From an uncultured bacterium (GTDB lineage Bacteria > Cyanobacteriota > Vampirovibrionia > Gastranaerophilales > Gastranaerophilaceae), in contig CAPQCU010000019.1 of assembly GCA_948684385.1 (NCBI GenBank), forward strand, positions 1-31,049: a stretch of DNA of 31,049 nt, in the 5' to 3' direction. The notes beneath the pieces were generated by a model. It was not told the origin of the DNA. It made no database searches and saw only the letters and a program-made list of their open reading frames with translations. Below are positions 15,302 to 22,424 of the stretch, one piece after another (positions within the stretch are counted from its first letter, which is position 1; each line of letters starts with the position of its first letter). Position numbers and translations under genes: made by a program.

Positions 15302-15310
15302 GTTAACATA

Positions 15311-17233
15311 ATGCTGTGGAGTAGAGAGTTGGTAAATCTATCAGTTATGTATAAAAAATTCTTAATATTAGCTATGGTACTGGGTGTTTCTTCGATGCTC
15401 AGCGCTCCTGTTCAGGCTTCTGAAGCTGTTTCCGGTGAAGAACTTGAGCAAATGGAAGAGTCTAATTATGATAGCAGCACTGCTTATATTAATGATATAG
15501 AAATTTACGGGTCTAATATTATTAAACCTGAGTTTATTTTGTCAAAAATCTCGCTTAAAAAAGGTGATCTGTATGATAAAGATGCTATGCAGCGCGACTT
15601 AAAGTCTATTTATAAACTCGGGTATTTTACTGAGAGAATGAAAGCGATTCCTGTTAAAAACTCCAACGGAACGATTTCTTTAAAAATTATAGTAGAAGAA
15701 AATATTCCTGTTACAGATTTTACTATTGAAGGCAACACAGTTGTTTCTTCTGATGAAATCATGCAGTATCTTCTGCCTTTAAAAGGCAGACCGCAGAATA
15801 TTACTGCAATCAATCAGGCGATGGAGCAGATTAATCAATGTTATTACAACAAAGGTTATATCCTATCAAAAATAGATTCAATTTATGACGATCCTGACGG
15901 TACTTTAAATCTTAGTATTACTGAAGGTAAAATCAACAGAATAATGATTACCGGTAACGAAAAAACTAAAGAATATGTTATCGAACGTAATGTTATGACT
16001 GAACCGGGAACGGTTTATAATGAAAACCAAATTAAACAGGATTTGGTAAGGCTGTATTCAACACAGGCATTCAAAGACGTTAATAGAACAATTGAAGTTT
16101 CTGAGGATGACCCTGATAGATTTGACGTAACTATTGAGCTTAAAGAACAAAGAACTGCTTCAATTTCAATCGGTGGCGGTTTGGACTCTGCAACCGGTGC
16201 TTTTGGTTCTGTAGGTATTTCCGATAACAACTTTAAGGGAAAAAATCAGAGAGTTTCTTTAACCGGCATGGTAGGTTCAGGTATTTTAATGAGTGACTCT
16301 TCTATCAAAAGCCACATGAACTATCAGGCTGAGTTGAGTTTCTTTGAACCGCATTTTCTGAATGCAGACAATTCTTTGATGAGTAAGTTGTATTTCAGAG
16401 ACTTAGGCAGCTATCAGATTCCTCTTGCTGTTGAAAGAAGAATTGGGTTGGAAGGGACAGTTGCACATAGGCTTAAGTACAATAAACATCTGTCATCTAC
16501 ATTTACAACAGGCGTGGAATATATTCACCTGAGCGAAGGTGATCAGGGTAATGTTGATTCATTATTCAGATCTCACGGTATAGATATCGCAGAAAGAGCG
16601 AAGCAGCTTGAAGGCGGCTTTTTCCTGCGCCTTGCTCCGGGTTTAGCGTATGATTCAAGAGATTCTGCTGTAAATCCTCGTCACGGCGTTCTTGCTTCTA
16701 TGAGATACGAAGAAGCGTTCGGGCTTGATGGATTTGGAAAAACAAACGGACGTTTGACCGGTATGGCTAAAAAGTTTATTCCTGTAGCAAAGAAATCATC
16801 TTTGACATTTACAGGACGTGCAGGTTTGAAAGTTCACGGTTCAAATATGCCTGAAATTATGGCTTACCGTTTAGGCGGTCCTTATACAATCAGAGGTTAC
16901 AAAGTTAACGGGGTTGGTACAGGTACGTCTTTTGTAATGGGTTCTGCCGAACTTGCGACTCCTATTCCGTTTACTGATAGGCTGAAAGTTAATTTCCTTC
17001 AAAACTTGAGATTGACTTTCTGGGTTGACGCAGGTCAGGTGTTTGACCCTACTCTTGCAAGTGTGCTGTATAACAGACCAAATCATGCGATTACTGCCGG
17101 TATCGGTTTGAAGATAAATATGCCGGGTGTTGGTCCTTTATCGGTTGACTATGGCTTCCCGCTTACAAATCCGGGACCAAACGGCTCACCTAACGGTTAC
17201 TTTACGTTCGGTGTTGGTGACATGATGTACTAA
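15311..17233 (+). CDS. bamA: Outer membrane protein assembly factor BamA (Omp85)
   Basis: The protein folds beta-barrels into the outer membrane. A signal peptide core lies at about 14-36 with cleavage near PVQA-SEA. Three POTRA domains follow (about 57-132, 134-206, 207-282), fewer than the five of proteobacteria and as in cyanobacterial Omp85. A 16-strand-type barrel covers about 283-640, with the L6 lid motif IRGY near 527 and an aromatic C-terminus (GVGDMMY). An internal ATG at 15347 starts exactly at MYKKF and gives a more standard signal peptide, but it has no ribosome-binding site. I keep 15311 because a promoter ends just before it. It heads an operon with ompH, pdp and the FlhA-C-like gene. 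Confidence 0.93.
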   Translation: MLWSRELVNLSVMYKKFLILAMVLGVSSMLSAPVQASEAVSGEELEQMEESNYDSSTAYINDIEIYGSNIIKPEFILSKISLKKGDLYDKDAMQRDLKSIYKLGYFTERMKAIPVKNSNGTISLKIIVEENIPVTDFTIEGNTVVSSDEIMQYLLPLKGRPQNITAINQAMEQINQCYYNKGYILSKIDSIYDDPDGTLNLSITEGKINRIMITGNEKTKEYVIERNVMTEPGTVYNENQIKQDLVRLYSTQAFKDVNRTIEVSEDDPDRFDVTIELKEQRTASISIGGGLDSATGAFGSVGISDNNFKGKNQRVSLTGMVGSGILMSDSSIKSHMNYQAELSFFEPHFLNADNSLMSKLYFRDLGSYQIPLAVERRIGLEGTVAHRLKYNKHLSSTFTTGVEYIHLSEGDQGNVDSLFRSHGIDIAERAKQLEGGFFLRLAPGLAYDSRDSAVNPRHGVLASMRYEEAFGLDGFGKTNGRLTGMAKKFIPVAKKSSLTFTGRAGLKVHGSNMPEIMAYRLGGPYTIRGYKVNGVGTGTSFVMGSAELATPIPFTDRLKVNFLQNLRLTFWVDAGQVFDPTLASVLYNRPNHAITAGIGLKINMPGVGPLSVDYGFPLTNPGPNGSPNGYFTFGVGDMMY

Positions 17234-17267
17234 ATAGTGTATAATAATTGGTATATAGGAGGTTTTT

Positions 17268-17717
17268 ATGAAAAAGTTTAAATTAGGTATTGTAGTATTA
17301 TTAATGGCTGCTTTTACCGGCATTGCTAATGCTGCAGGCGTTGGATATATTGATTATGCAAGAGTAATTGAAAATTACGATTACGCAAAACAGGTTACTA
17401 AAGAAGTTGATGCTAAAGGCTTAGAAATGCAGCAGTTTCTTGTTGATAAGGAAAAAGAATATAAATCTTTAGATACTCCGCTAAAGAAACAAACTTTTGA
17501 AGAAAAAATTGCTCAGGAGTTTAAAGCAAAAGAAACAGCTTATGTTACTTTGAAAAATAAAAGAGAACAGGAAGTGTATACTAAAATAAGAGAAGCTGCA
17601 AAAGCTGTTATGGTTGAACAAAAACTTGATGCTATTATGGATGTGCGCGGCGTATTTGTAGGCGGTGTTGACGTTACAGATAGTGTTATTGCTAAATTAA
17701 AGGGCATTAAGAAATAA
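17268..17717 (+). CDS. ompH: Periplasmic chaperone OmpH/Skp family
   Basis: This 149-aa protein has a signal peptide (MKKFKLGIVVLLMAAFTG, cleavage after ANA near residue 22), then an OmpH-type body. The body has an N-terminal VGYIDYARV strand, a long Lys/Glu coiled-coil (about 45-115) and a C-terminal strand with LDAIMDVRGVFVGG and DVTDSVI. OmpH/Skp carries unfolded outer membrane proteins to BamA, fitting its place 34 nt after bamA with a strong AGGAGG ribosome-binding site. Its stop codon shares one base with the pdp start. Confidence 0.92.
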   Translation: MKKFKLGIVVLLMAAFTGIANAAGVGYIDYARVIENYDYAKQVTKEVDAKGLEMQQFLVDKEKEYKSLDTPLKKQTFEEKIAQEFKAKETAYVTLKNKREQEVYTKIREAAKAVMVEQKLDAIMDVRGVFVGGVDVTDSVIAKLKGIKK

Positions 17718-19048
17718 TGAATTTTTCTGACCTGATTGAAAAAAAGAAACAGGGAAAGGCTCATTCTGAGGATGAAATAAACTTTATTGTTAGTTCTTAT
17801 ATGTCAGGTGAAGCTTCAGATGCACAGGCTGCAGCATGGACTGCAGCCGTGTATTTTAAAGGAATGACTCTTGACGAGACCGTAAGCTTAACAGAAGCTC
17901 TTGGTAAATCAGGCAAGATTATAAATTTTGGCGAGCTTGGAGATAAGATTGCTGACAAACATTCAACCGGCGGAGTCGGAGATAAAGTTACGATTACTTT
18001 AATTCCACTTCTCGCAGCTGCAGGACTTCCGGTCGCAAAGCTTGCTGACAGGACTCTTGGAGCGTCTGCAGGTACAGTGGATAAGCTGGAAGCTATTCCT
18101 AACTTAAATACAAACTTATCATCAGGGATGATAGTTAATCAGGTTAAAAATATAAATGCAGTAATCGCTTCTCAGGCAGATGATTTAGCGCCTGCAGATA
18201 AAAAAATGTACGCATTGAGAAATGAAATCGGAATTCTAAACTCTGCGCCTCTTGTAGCTTCATCTATTATTGCTAAAAAAATAGCGTCTGGTGCTTCAAA
18301 TATTATAATTGATGTAAAATACGGCTCAGGTGCCTGCATGCGTACTCTTGAAGATGCAAGAGAGCTCGCGAATTTACTGGTAAAAGTTGCAAAAAGGCTG
18401 GATAAATCCTTGACTGCTATTATTACATCTATGGAAGAACCGCTTGGAAGGGCGGTTGGACATGCTATTGAAGTGATTGAAGCAATTGAGTTTTTAAAAG
18501 GACATTGTGATAACGGGGATTTAGCTGAGCTTACTTATGCAATCGGAGCGGCAACTTTACTGCACATGGATTTGTATAATAATGATGCTGAAGCGGTAAG
18601 TTATCTGAAAAATCTTGTTCATTCGGGTAGAGCTTTAGAAAAGTTTAAAGAACTTATTATTGCTCAGGGCGGTGCTCCTGATGTTATTGAAAACTACGAT
18701 AAATTTACTCTTCCTGCATTTAAAATTCAATGTGAAGCTAAAAAGAGCGGGTTTGTTCAAAATATTAGTGCGGATAATATTTCCTGCGCAGCTAAGGCTC
18801 TGGGAGCGTTACGGGACGGAATGTCTAAGCCGGTTGATTTGAGCGTCGGAATTTATTTGAATAAAAAAAGCGGAGAGTATGTAAGCAAAGGCGAAGTTTT
18901 ATTCACGATTTATGCTAATACGGAAGAGTCTGCTAAAATTGCCCAAATGTATTGTGATAATGCTTTTTCAGTTAGTGAGTCAAAGCCTTCGCGCAATAGT
19001 TTAATATATAAGATTATAAGTACAAAAGACGAGGATGAGAATGTTTAG
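17717..19048 (+). CDS. pdp: Pyrimidine-nucleoside phosphorylase
   Basis: The enzyme phosphorolyses uridine, thymidine or deoxyuridine to base and (deoxy)ribose 1-phosphate. The family signature DKHSTGGVGDKVT lies near 75-87, KLADRTLGASAGTVDKLE near 107-124, and the catalytic region YALRNEIGILNS near 168-179. An N-terminal helical domain contains SGEASDAQAAAW. The 443 aa match the dimeric thymidine/pyrimidine phosphorylases. The start overlaps the ompH stop by one base and its 3' end overlaps the next gene by 8 nt, so it is embedded in the bamA operon. Confidence 0.94.
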   Translation: MNFSDLIEKKKQGKAHSEDEINFIVSSYMSGEASDAQAAAWTAAVYFKGMTLDETVSLTEALGKSGKIINFGELGDKIADKHSTGGVGDKVTITLIPLLAAAGLPVAKLADRTLGASAGTVDKLEAIPNLNTNLSSGMIVNQVKNINAVIASQADDLAPADKKMYALRNEIGILNSAPLVASSIIAKKIASGASNIIIDVKYGSGACMRTLEDARELANLLVKVAKRLDKSLTAIITSMEEPLGRAVGHAIEVIEAIEFLKGHCDNGDLAELTYAIGAATLLHMDLYNNDAEAVSYLKNLVHSGRALEKFKELIIAQGGAPDVIENYDKFTLPAFKIQCEAKKSGFVQNISADNISCAAKALGALRDGMSKPVDLSVGIYLNKKSGEYVSKGEVLFTIYANTEESAKIAQMYCDNAFSVSESKPSRNSLIYKIISTKDEDENV

Positions 19049-20507
19049 TAAAAAAATGCAATATGTAATAAAATCAGTTCCGACAGATGACAAACAAGCT
19101 CTGGAAAATCTTTTGAATGAGATGTCAGAAGCCGGATGGGACTTGTATACAATGCACGAAGTTGAAACAGACTCGTCATTTGATTTTAACTGTATTTTTA
19201 TGCGTGAAAAACAGGAAGAGGATACTACGGATTTAGACGATATTGTAAATATCACAAGCTTTAAGTATAGAATGGAAAAAATGCTTGCAGCGCCTTCAAG
19301 CCCTTATGCGTCTTGTAAAGAAATTCAGCTAAAGATTTCTAATCAAAAAGACAGGATTAAAAAGATTAAATCCCAACTTGAGAGCGAAAACCTTTCACCT
19401 GATAAAAAGAAACAATTAAACGAGCAAATGTCTGATGAGTTAAGGCATTTAGATTCTTTAAAACAAGCTCTGGTGAATGAAATTTCACCGGAAACGATGT
19501 ATTCTGCAATAAAAGAAGAAAAATTTGTTGTTAATTTATCCGAAGAAATTCTTGAACTTATTTCTATGGAAGCGAACGATAATTTGCTTGCTGAAACCGT
19601 AAAAGTACGTCAAAACCTTGCAGAGTCTCTTGGATATGTTATTCCTCATATTCATTTCCATAACTCTGACGAGCTTATGCAAAACGAGTTCTGTATAAAA
19701 ATTCATGATATTGAGGTCTTTAGAACAGTTGTTTTTCCGGGGTACAATGCGTTTTATAAAGATGATTTAAAAGGTTATACGCTTGAAGAAAACGATATTG
19801 TTTTTGATGATGAAATAACAGGTAAAAAGCTTGTCTGGATACTGAGAGATAAAGTTAAAGACTTCTGGCAGCAGGGTATGACAGCTGTTGAGTATATAGG
19901 AAAAGCAATTGAAACTATTGCTGTAAAAGAAGTGTCAGATATTATGGATTATAACGATATCAATAAATATGTCGAGAAAGTTATTGAGTCAAATTCATTC
20001 CTTGTGGATAATATAATCCCTGATTTTATTACAGCATCAGATTTAAAATACCTTTTGACTTGTTTGGTTAGAGAACATGTTTCAGTTAAAAATATTGTTT
20101 ATATTTTTGAAAAGATTAATGATTATGCGAACGAGCCTACAAAAGAAGATTTGCTGGACAAAGTAAGACTTGCGCTTTCCAAACACATTGTACGAGATTT
20201 AGCAAAAGATGGAGAGCTTAAAGTTATTGAGTTTTCTGATGAGCTTATAGAAAAAGTTTACGGTTTCTTTAAAGAAGACGAAGAAGAGTCTGTAATCAGA
20301 ATTGACTCATCCGAGGTTCAGGATATTGCATTAAAGTTGATGAAGCTTGCAAAATCTAAAAAGATTTCCAAGCCGACTCTGGCTGTTCCAATGGACATAA
20401 GACACATGGTTTTTGTGATTTTATCGGAATTTGTTGAGGATTTAACTGTTCTTGCGCATGAAGAATTAGTGAGCGATTTTGATATCAAGTTCGTGGGTAA
20501 AATTTAG
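19041..20507 (+). CDS. Soluble FlhA cytoplasmic-domain-like protein
   Basis: In this 488-aa protein, residues about 165-488 follow the FlhA/SctV (FHIPEP) cytoplasmic domain order. They include a VRQNLAESLGYVIPHIHFHN segment, a CIKIHDIEVFRTVVFPG strand pair, WILRDKVKDFWQQGMT, a region near 334-385 (LKYLLTCLVREHVSVKNI then KVRLALSKHIVRDLA), and a DIRHMVFVILSEF to VLAHEEL end. FlhA proper has about eight N-terminal membrane helices; here they are absent. In their place are a DUF4177-like domain (about 6-55, with AGWDLYTMHEV) and a coiled-coil (about 95-145). I start at 19041 because GAGG (19031-19034) lies 6 nt upstream; ATG 19035 would add two residues. It overlaps pdp by 8 nt. A role in flagellar export or chaperone binding is inferred from similarity only. 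Confidence 0.72.
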   Translation: MFSKKMQYVIKSVPTDDKQALENLLNEMSEAGWDLYTMHEVETDSSFDFNCIFMREKQEEDTTDLDDIVNITSFKYRMEKMLAAPSSPYASCKEIQLKISNQKDRIKKIKSQLESENLSPDKKKQLNEQMSDELRHLDSLKQALVNEISPETMYSAIKEEKFVVNLSEEILELISMEANDNLLAETVKVRQNLAESLGYVIPHIHFHNSDELMQNEFCIKIHDIEVFRTVVFPGYNAFYKDDLKGYTLEENDIVFDDEITGKKLVWILRDKVKDFWQQGMTAVEYIGKAIETIAVKEVSDIMDYNDINKYVEKVIESNSFLVDNIIPDFITASDLKYLLTCLVREHVSVKNIVYIFEKINDYANEPTKEDLLDKVRLALSKHIVRDLAKDGELKVIEFSDELIEKVYGFFKEDEEESVIRIDSSEVQDIALKLMKLAKSKKISKPTLAVPMDIRHMVFVILSEFVEDLTVLAHEELVSDFDIKFVGKI

Positions 20508-21232
20508 TAAACTACGATTGCGCTAACTCCGATATAAGGGCTTTTGATAGCAGAGCCGTAAGCAGAAACTGTTACATTTTCATGGCGATACTTAATGTAT
20601 GCGTTTGTATTTTCTTTAAAAATGGAAATGCCTGCTCCGATGCTTGAAGTGTAGTTGAGGTTTTTTGTGCAGTTTGTCATAAACCCCGGATTATAATCGT
20701 TTATGTAAATGTTTGTAGAAGCTCCGACCTCTCCGTTTGAGAAGGTGAGATTTAACCTTCCTTCCTGTTGCGCCGGTTTATATTGAGCTGCAGCGCTGCA
20801 TTCAATTCCTCCGTACCTTTTAGCTGCACTTAAGCTGAAATTGCCTAAAATATCAATATTCGTTCCTACAGTCAGGTTTGGATTAAGGCTTTTTGAAAAG
20901 TTGATATTCCCGACATTTACGTCGTAGTCAACATCTTCAAAAAAATCTTCGACTCTATTTATGGTCGTGTTTACAAATTGGTACTTAGTGTAGCTTTTAA
21001 ATTCGCTTTCCGGCGTATTTTCTGTTTCGTTAAATTGAACATTTTTACCTGAAGGATTATATAAAGCTCGGTCAATGATAGCAAGGCTCGTTTTTAAAAA
21101 GCTGCCGTCTTTGGTAATAAAAGGTGTATCCTGAACGGCTCTTTCAGAGGCAGTAGGATTTGTTTTGCTTGCAGAAATTTCTGAAGCAAATATCTTAAAT
21201 TTGTCCTCGTCTCTGATATTGTTTTCAGGCAT
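20504..21232 (-). CDS. Lineage-specific beta-rich protein
   Basis: I do not recognise the family. The 242-aa product has a disordered polar N-terminus (1-75). From about 105 onward it has many alternating hydrophobic/polar strands rich in Asn, Tyr, Gly and Thr (NINFSKSLNPNLTVGTNIDI, then further similar strands), ending in IGVSAIVVY. That pattern resembles an outer membrane beta-barrel or autotransporter-like sheet, and the terminal aromatic residue fits, yet there is no signal peptide. The stop overlaps the FlhA-C-like gene by 4 nt, tail to tail. The promoter has the shared bipartite motif at 21243-21277. Confidence 0.78.
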   Translation of the reverse strand: MPENNIRDEDKFKIFASEISASKTNPTASERAVQDTPFITKDGSFLKTSLAIIDRALYNPSGKNVQFNETENTPESEFKSYTKYQFVNTTINRVEDFFEDVDYDVNVGNINFSKSLNPNLTVGTNIDILGNFSLSAAKRYGGIECSAAAQYKPAQQEGRLNLTFSNGEVGASTNIYINDYNPGFMTNCTKNLNYTSSIGAGISIFKENTNAYIKYRHENVTVSAYGSAIKSPYIGVSAIVVY

Positions 21233-21242
21233 AGTTATCCTC

Positions 21243-21277
21243 TGTATATATAAAGTTTTTTGAGGATAAAAAATTGC
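21243..21277 (-). promoter_or_regulatory. Shared bipartite promoter motif, copy 3
   Basis: On the minus strand GCAATTTTTT (21268-21277), 12 nt, then CTTTATATATACA (21243-21255) lie just before the start at 21232. Box sequences and spacing equal copies 1 and 2. Confidence 0.55.
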
Positions 21278-21282
21278 TTTAC

Positions 21283-21528
21283 TTATTTAGACTTTTTTTC
21301 AAAGATATCGCCAATAAGCTTGCCGTTCAAGGCTCCGGCAGCTGTTAAGCTTATGCCTACAATTGGCCATGTTTTAACTTGTTTCCAGTCTAGAGGGTAA
21401 GTTGCAATCATAGCTCCGCACATAGCTAAACCTGCAATCCCTCCGATTATGCTTCCGGCTTTAGCCTTTTTGCCTTTAAAAGTTTGTTCTGTATAAATTT
21501 GTTGATTTTGAATAGATGATACGCGCAT
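21283..21528 (-). CDS. Small membrane protein with TFKG N-terminus
   Basis: The 81-aa product begins MRVSSIQNQQIYTEQTFKGK, followed by two hydrophobic segments: a Gly-rich one (about 22-40, SIIGGIAGLAMCGAMIATY) and a second (about 50-68, WPIVGISLTAAGALNGKLIG). I recognise no domain. An ATG two codons upstream (21534) is in frame, but GGAG lies right against it and six bases before the ATG at 21528, so I use the latter. The same GGAGATGTGTATG start context occurs at 25219. A two-helix membrane protein is the most one can say. Confidence 0.7.
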   Translation of the reverse strand: MRVSSIQNQQIYTEQTFKGKKAKAGSIIGGIAGLAMCGAMIATYPLDWKQVKTWPIVGISLTAAGALNGKLIGDIFEKKSK

Positions 21529-21626
21529 ACACATCTCCTTTGTTATTTAAAAACCTGTAAAAGAATAATTTGCCACAAGGCTATAATTTTGCATTTGTTC
21601 ATCCATAGAAAAAACTTAAGTTCTTT

Positions 21627-21716
21627 CTATTCCTCAATTAAATCTAAATTGCCATGAACTTCTTCAATAAATTCTGAATATAATTTATCAGACAATATTT
21701 TGATTTCATCAAACAT
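21627..21716 (-). CDS. Possible 29-aa acidic small protein
   Basis: A strong ribosome-binding site (AAGAGGTG, 21722-21729 on the plus strand) sits 5 nt before an ATG at 21716. It opens a 29-codon acidic helical peptide (MFDEIKILSDKLYSEFIEEV, then nine more residues). The frame extends upstream to 21923, but that part would overlap the opposite gene at 21808 and has no ribosome-binding site. Small acidic proteins of this size are easily missed; function is unknown. Confidence 0.42.
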   Translation of the reverse strand: MFDEIKILSDKLYSEFIEEVHGNLDLIEE

Positions 21717-21807
21717 GTTTTCACCTCTTTTAGAATACCTGTTTAATTTTACAGCTTTCTGATAAAGGCGACAATGTTGCATATAATCAGGTTTATAAAA
21801 ATTACTG

Positions 21808-22338
21808 ATGAAGTGCATCATGAAATTAAGTGATTTTATAAAAAGAGTGAAACAAGAAAGAGCAGAACTTTCTTGGGGCGAAATTGGAAAACAAGGCTTG
21901 AAAAGCGTTGGAAATTTCTTCAAAGGGATGGTCTGTGACGAAGAAGGATTTAGCTTAACAAAAACTGCAACAACATTGGCAACTGTTGTTGCAGGAGCTG
22001 CAATTGCAGCAATTTCTGCTCCTGTTGCATTAACGGCTGGTGCATGTATAGGGACTGCTATGTTATTGGAAGGGGTGCCTAAATTAGTTACAGGAACTAA
22101 GGAATACTATAATGCTACAACCCACGAAGAAGCTGTAGCCGCTATGGAAAAAGCAATGGATGGGGGTGTTGAAACAGGCATGGGTGTTGCTGCATTGTTT
22201 GGTGTTAAAAAAGGATATTCTAAAATGAAAGCATCTCAAGTTCAACCAAAAGTGGAGCCTATTCCACAAATTGAAACTGCTCCTAAGACAAGTGTTTCCA
22301 AACCAAGTTTTGCAGGTTTTGCAGAAAATGCTAAATAA
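21808..22338 (+). CDS. Lineage-specific protein with Gly/Ala-rich hairpin
   Basis: I do not recognise the family. Residues about 52-95 are a hydrophobic Ala/Gly-rich helical hairpin (TTLATVVAGAAIAAISAPVA, then ALTAGACIGTAMLLEG). It is preceded by a basic/acidic helical N-terminus and followed by a THEEAVAAMEKAMDG helix and a Pro-rich tail ending KPSFAGFAENAK. A TATAAT-type box lies at 21782-21787, about 20 nt before the first ATG. A second ATG at 21820 (residue 5) is an equally possible start; neither has a good ribosome-binding site. The gene ends just before the hairpin of repeat C and converges with ppdK. Confidence 0.7.
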   Translation: MKCIMKLSDFIKRVKQERAELSWGEIGKQGLKSVGNFFKGMVCDEEGFSLTKTATTLATVVAGAAIAAISAPVALTAGACIGTAMLLEGVPKLVTGTKEYYNATTHEEAVAAMEKAMDGGVETGMGVAALFGVKKGYSKMKASQVQPKVEPIPQIETAPKTSVSKPSFAGFAENAK

Positions 22339-22348
22339 TTTAAAAAAC

Positions 22349-22424
22349 AAGCAGGGTGCGTTATTTAACGCACCCTGCTTGTAGTCTCACCTAACGGCTA
22401 AACTTACATTTACCCCTTTACCCC
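22349..22424 (+). repeat. Dispersed repeat copy C with long hairpin
   Basis: A 14-bp perfect stem (AAGCAGGGTGCGTT with AACGCACCCTGCTT, 22349-22362 and 22367-22380) has a 4-nt loop. It runs into CTTGTAGT (22378-22385), 22 nt, ATTTACCCC (22408-22416) and TTTACCCC (22417-22424). The ppdK stop codon (22418-22420) lies inside the last unit. The hairpin probably terminates one or both convergent transcripts, though the T run is poor. Confidence 0.6.

Noticed and set aside
15019..15309. Leftward ORF over the permease start and bamA promoter
   Set aside because: It is an out-of-frame extension of the permease N-terminus. The permease frame has AAGGAGG and a full family match.
21627..21923. 98-aa version of the small leftward ORF
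   Set aside because: The upstream 69 codons overlap the opposite gene and lack a ribosome-binding site; the start at 21716 has a strong one.
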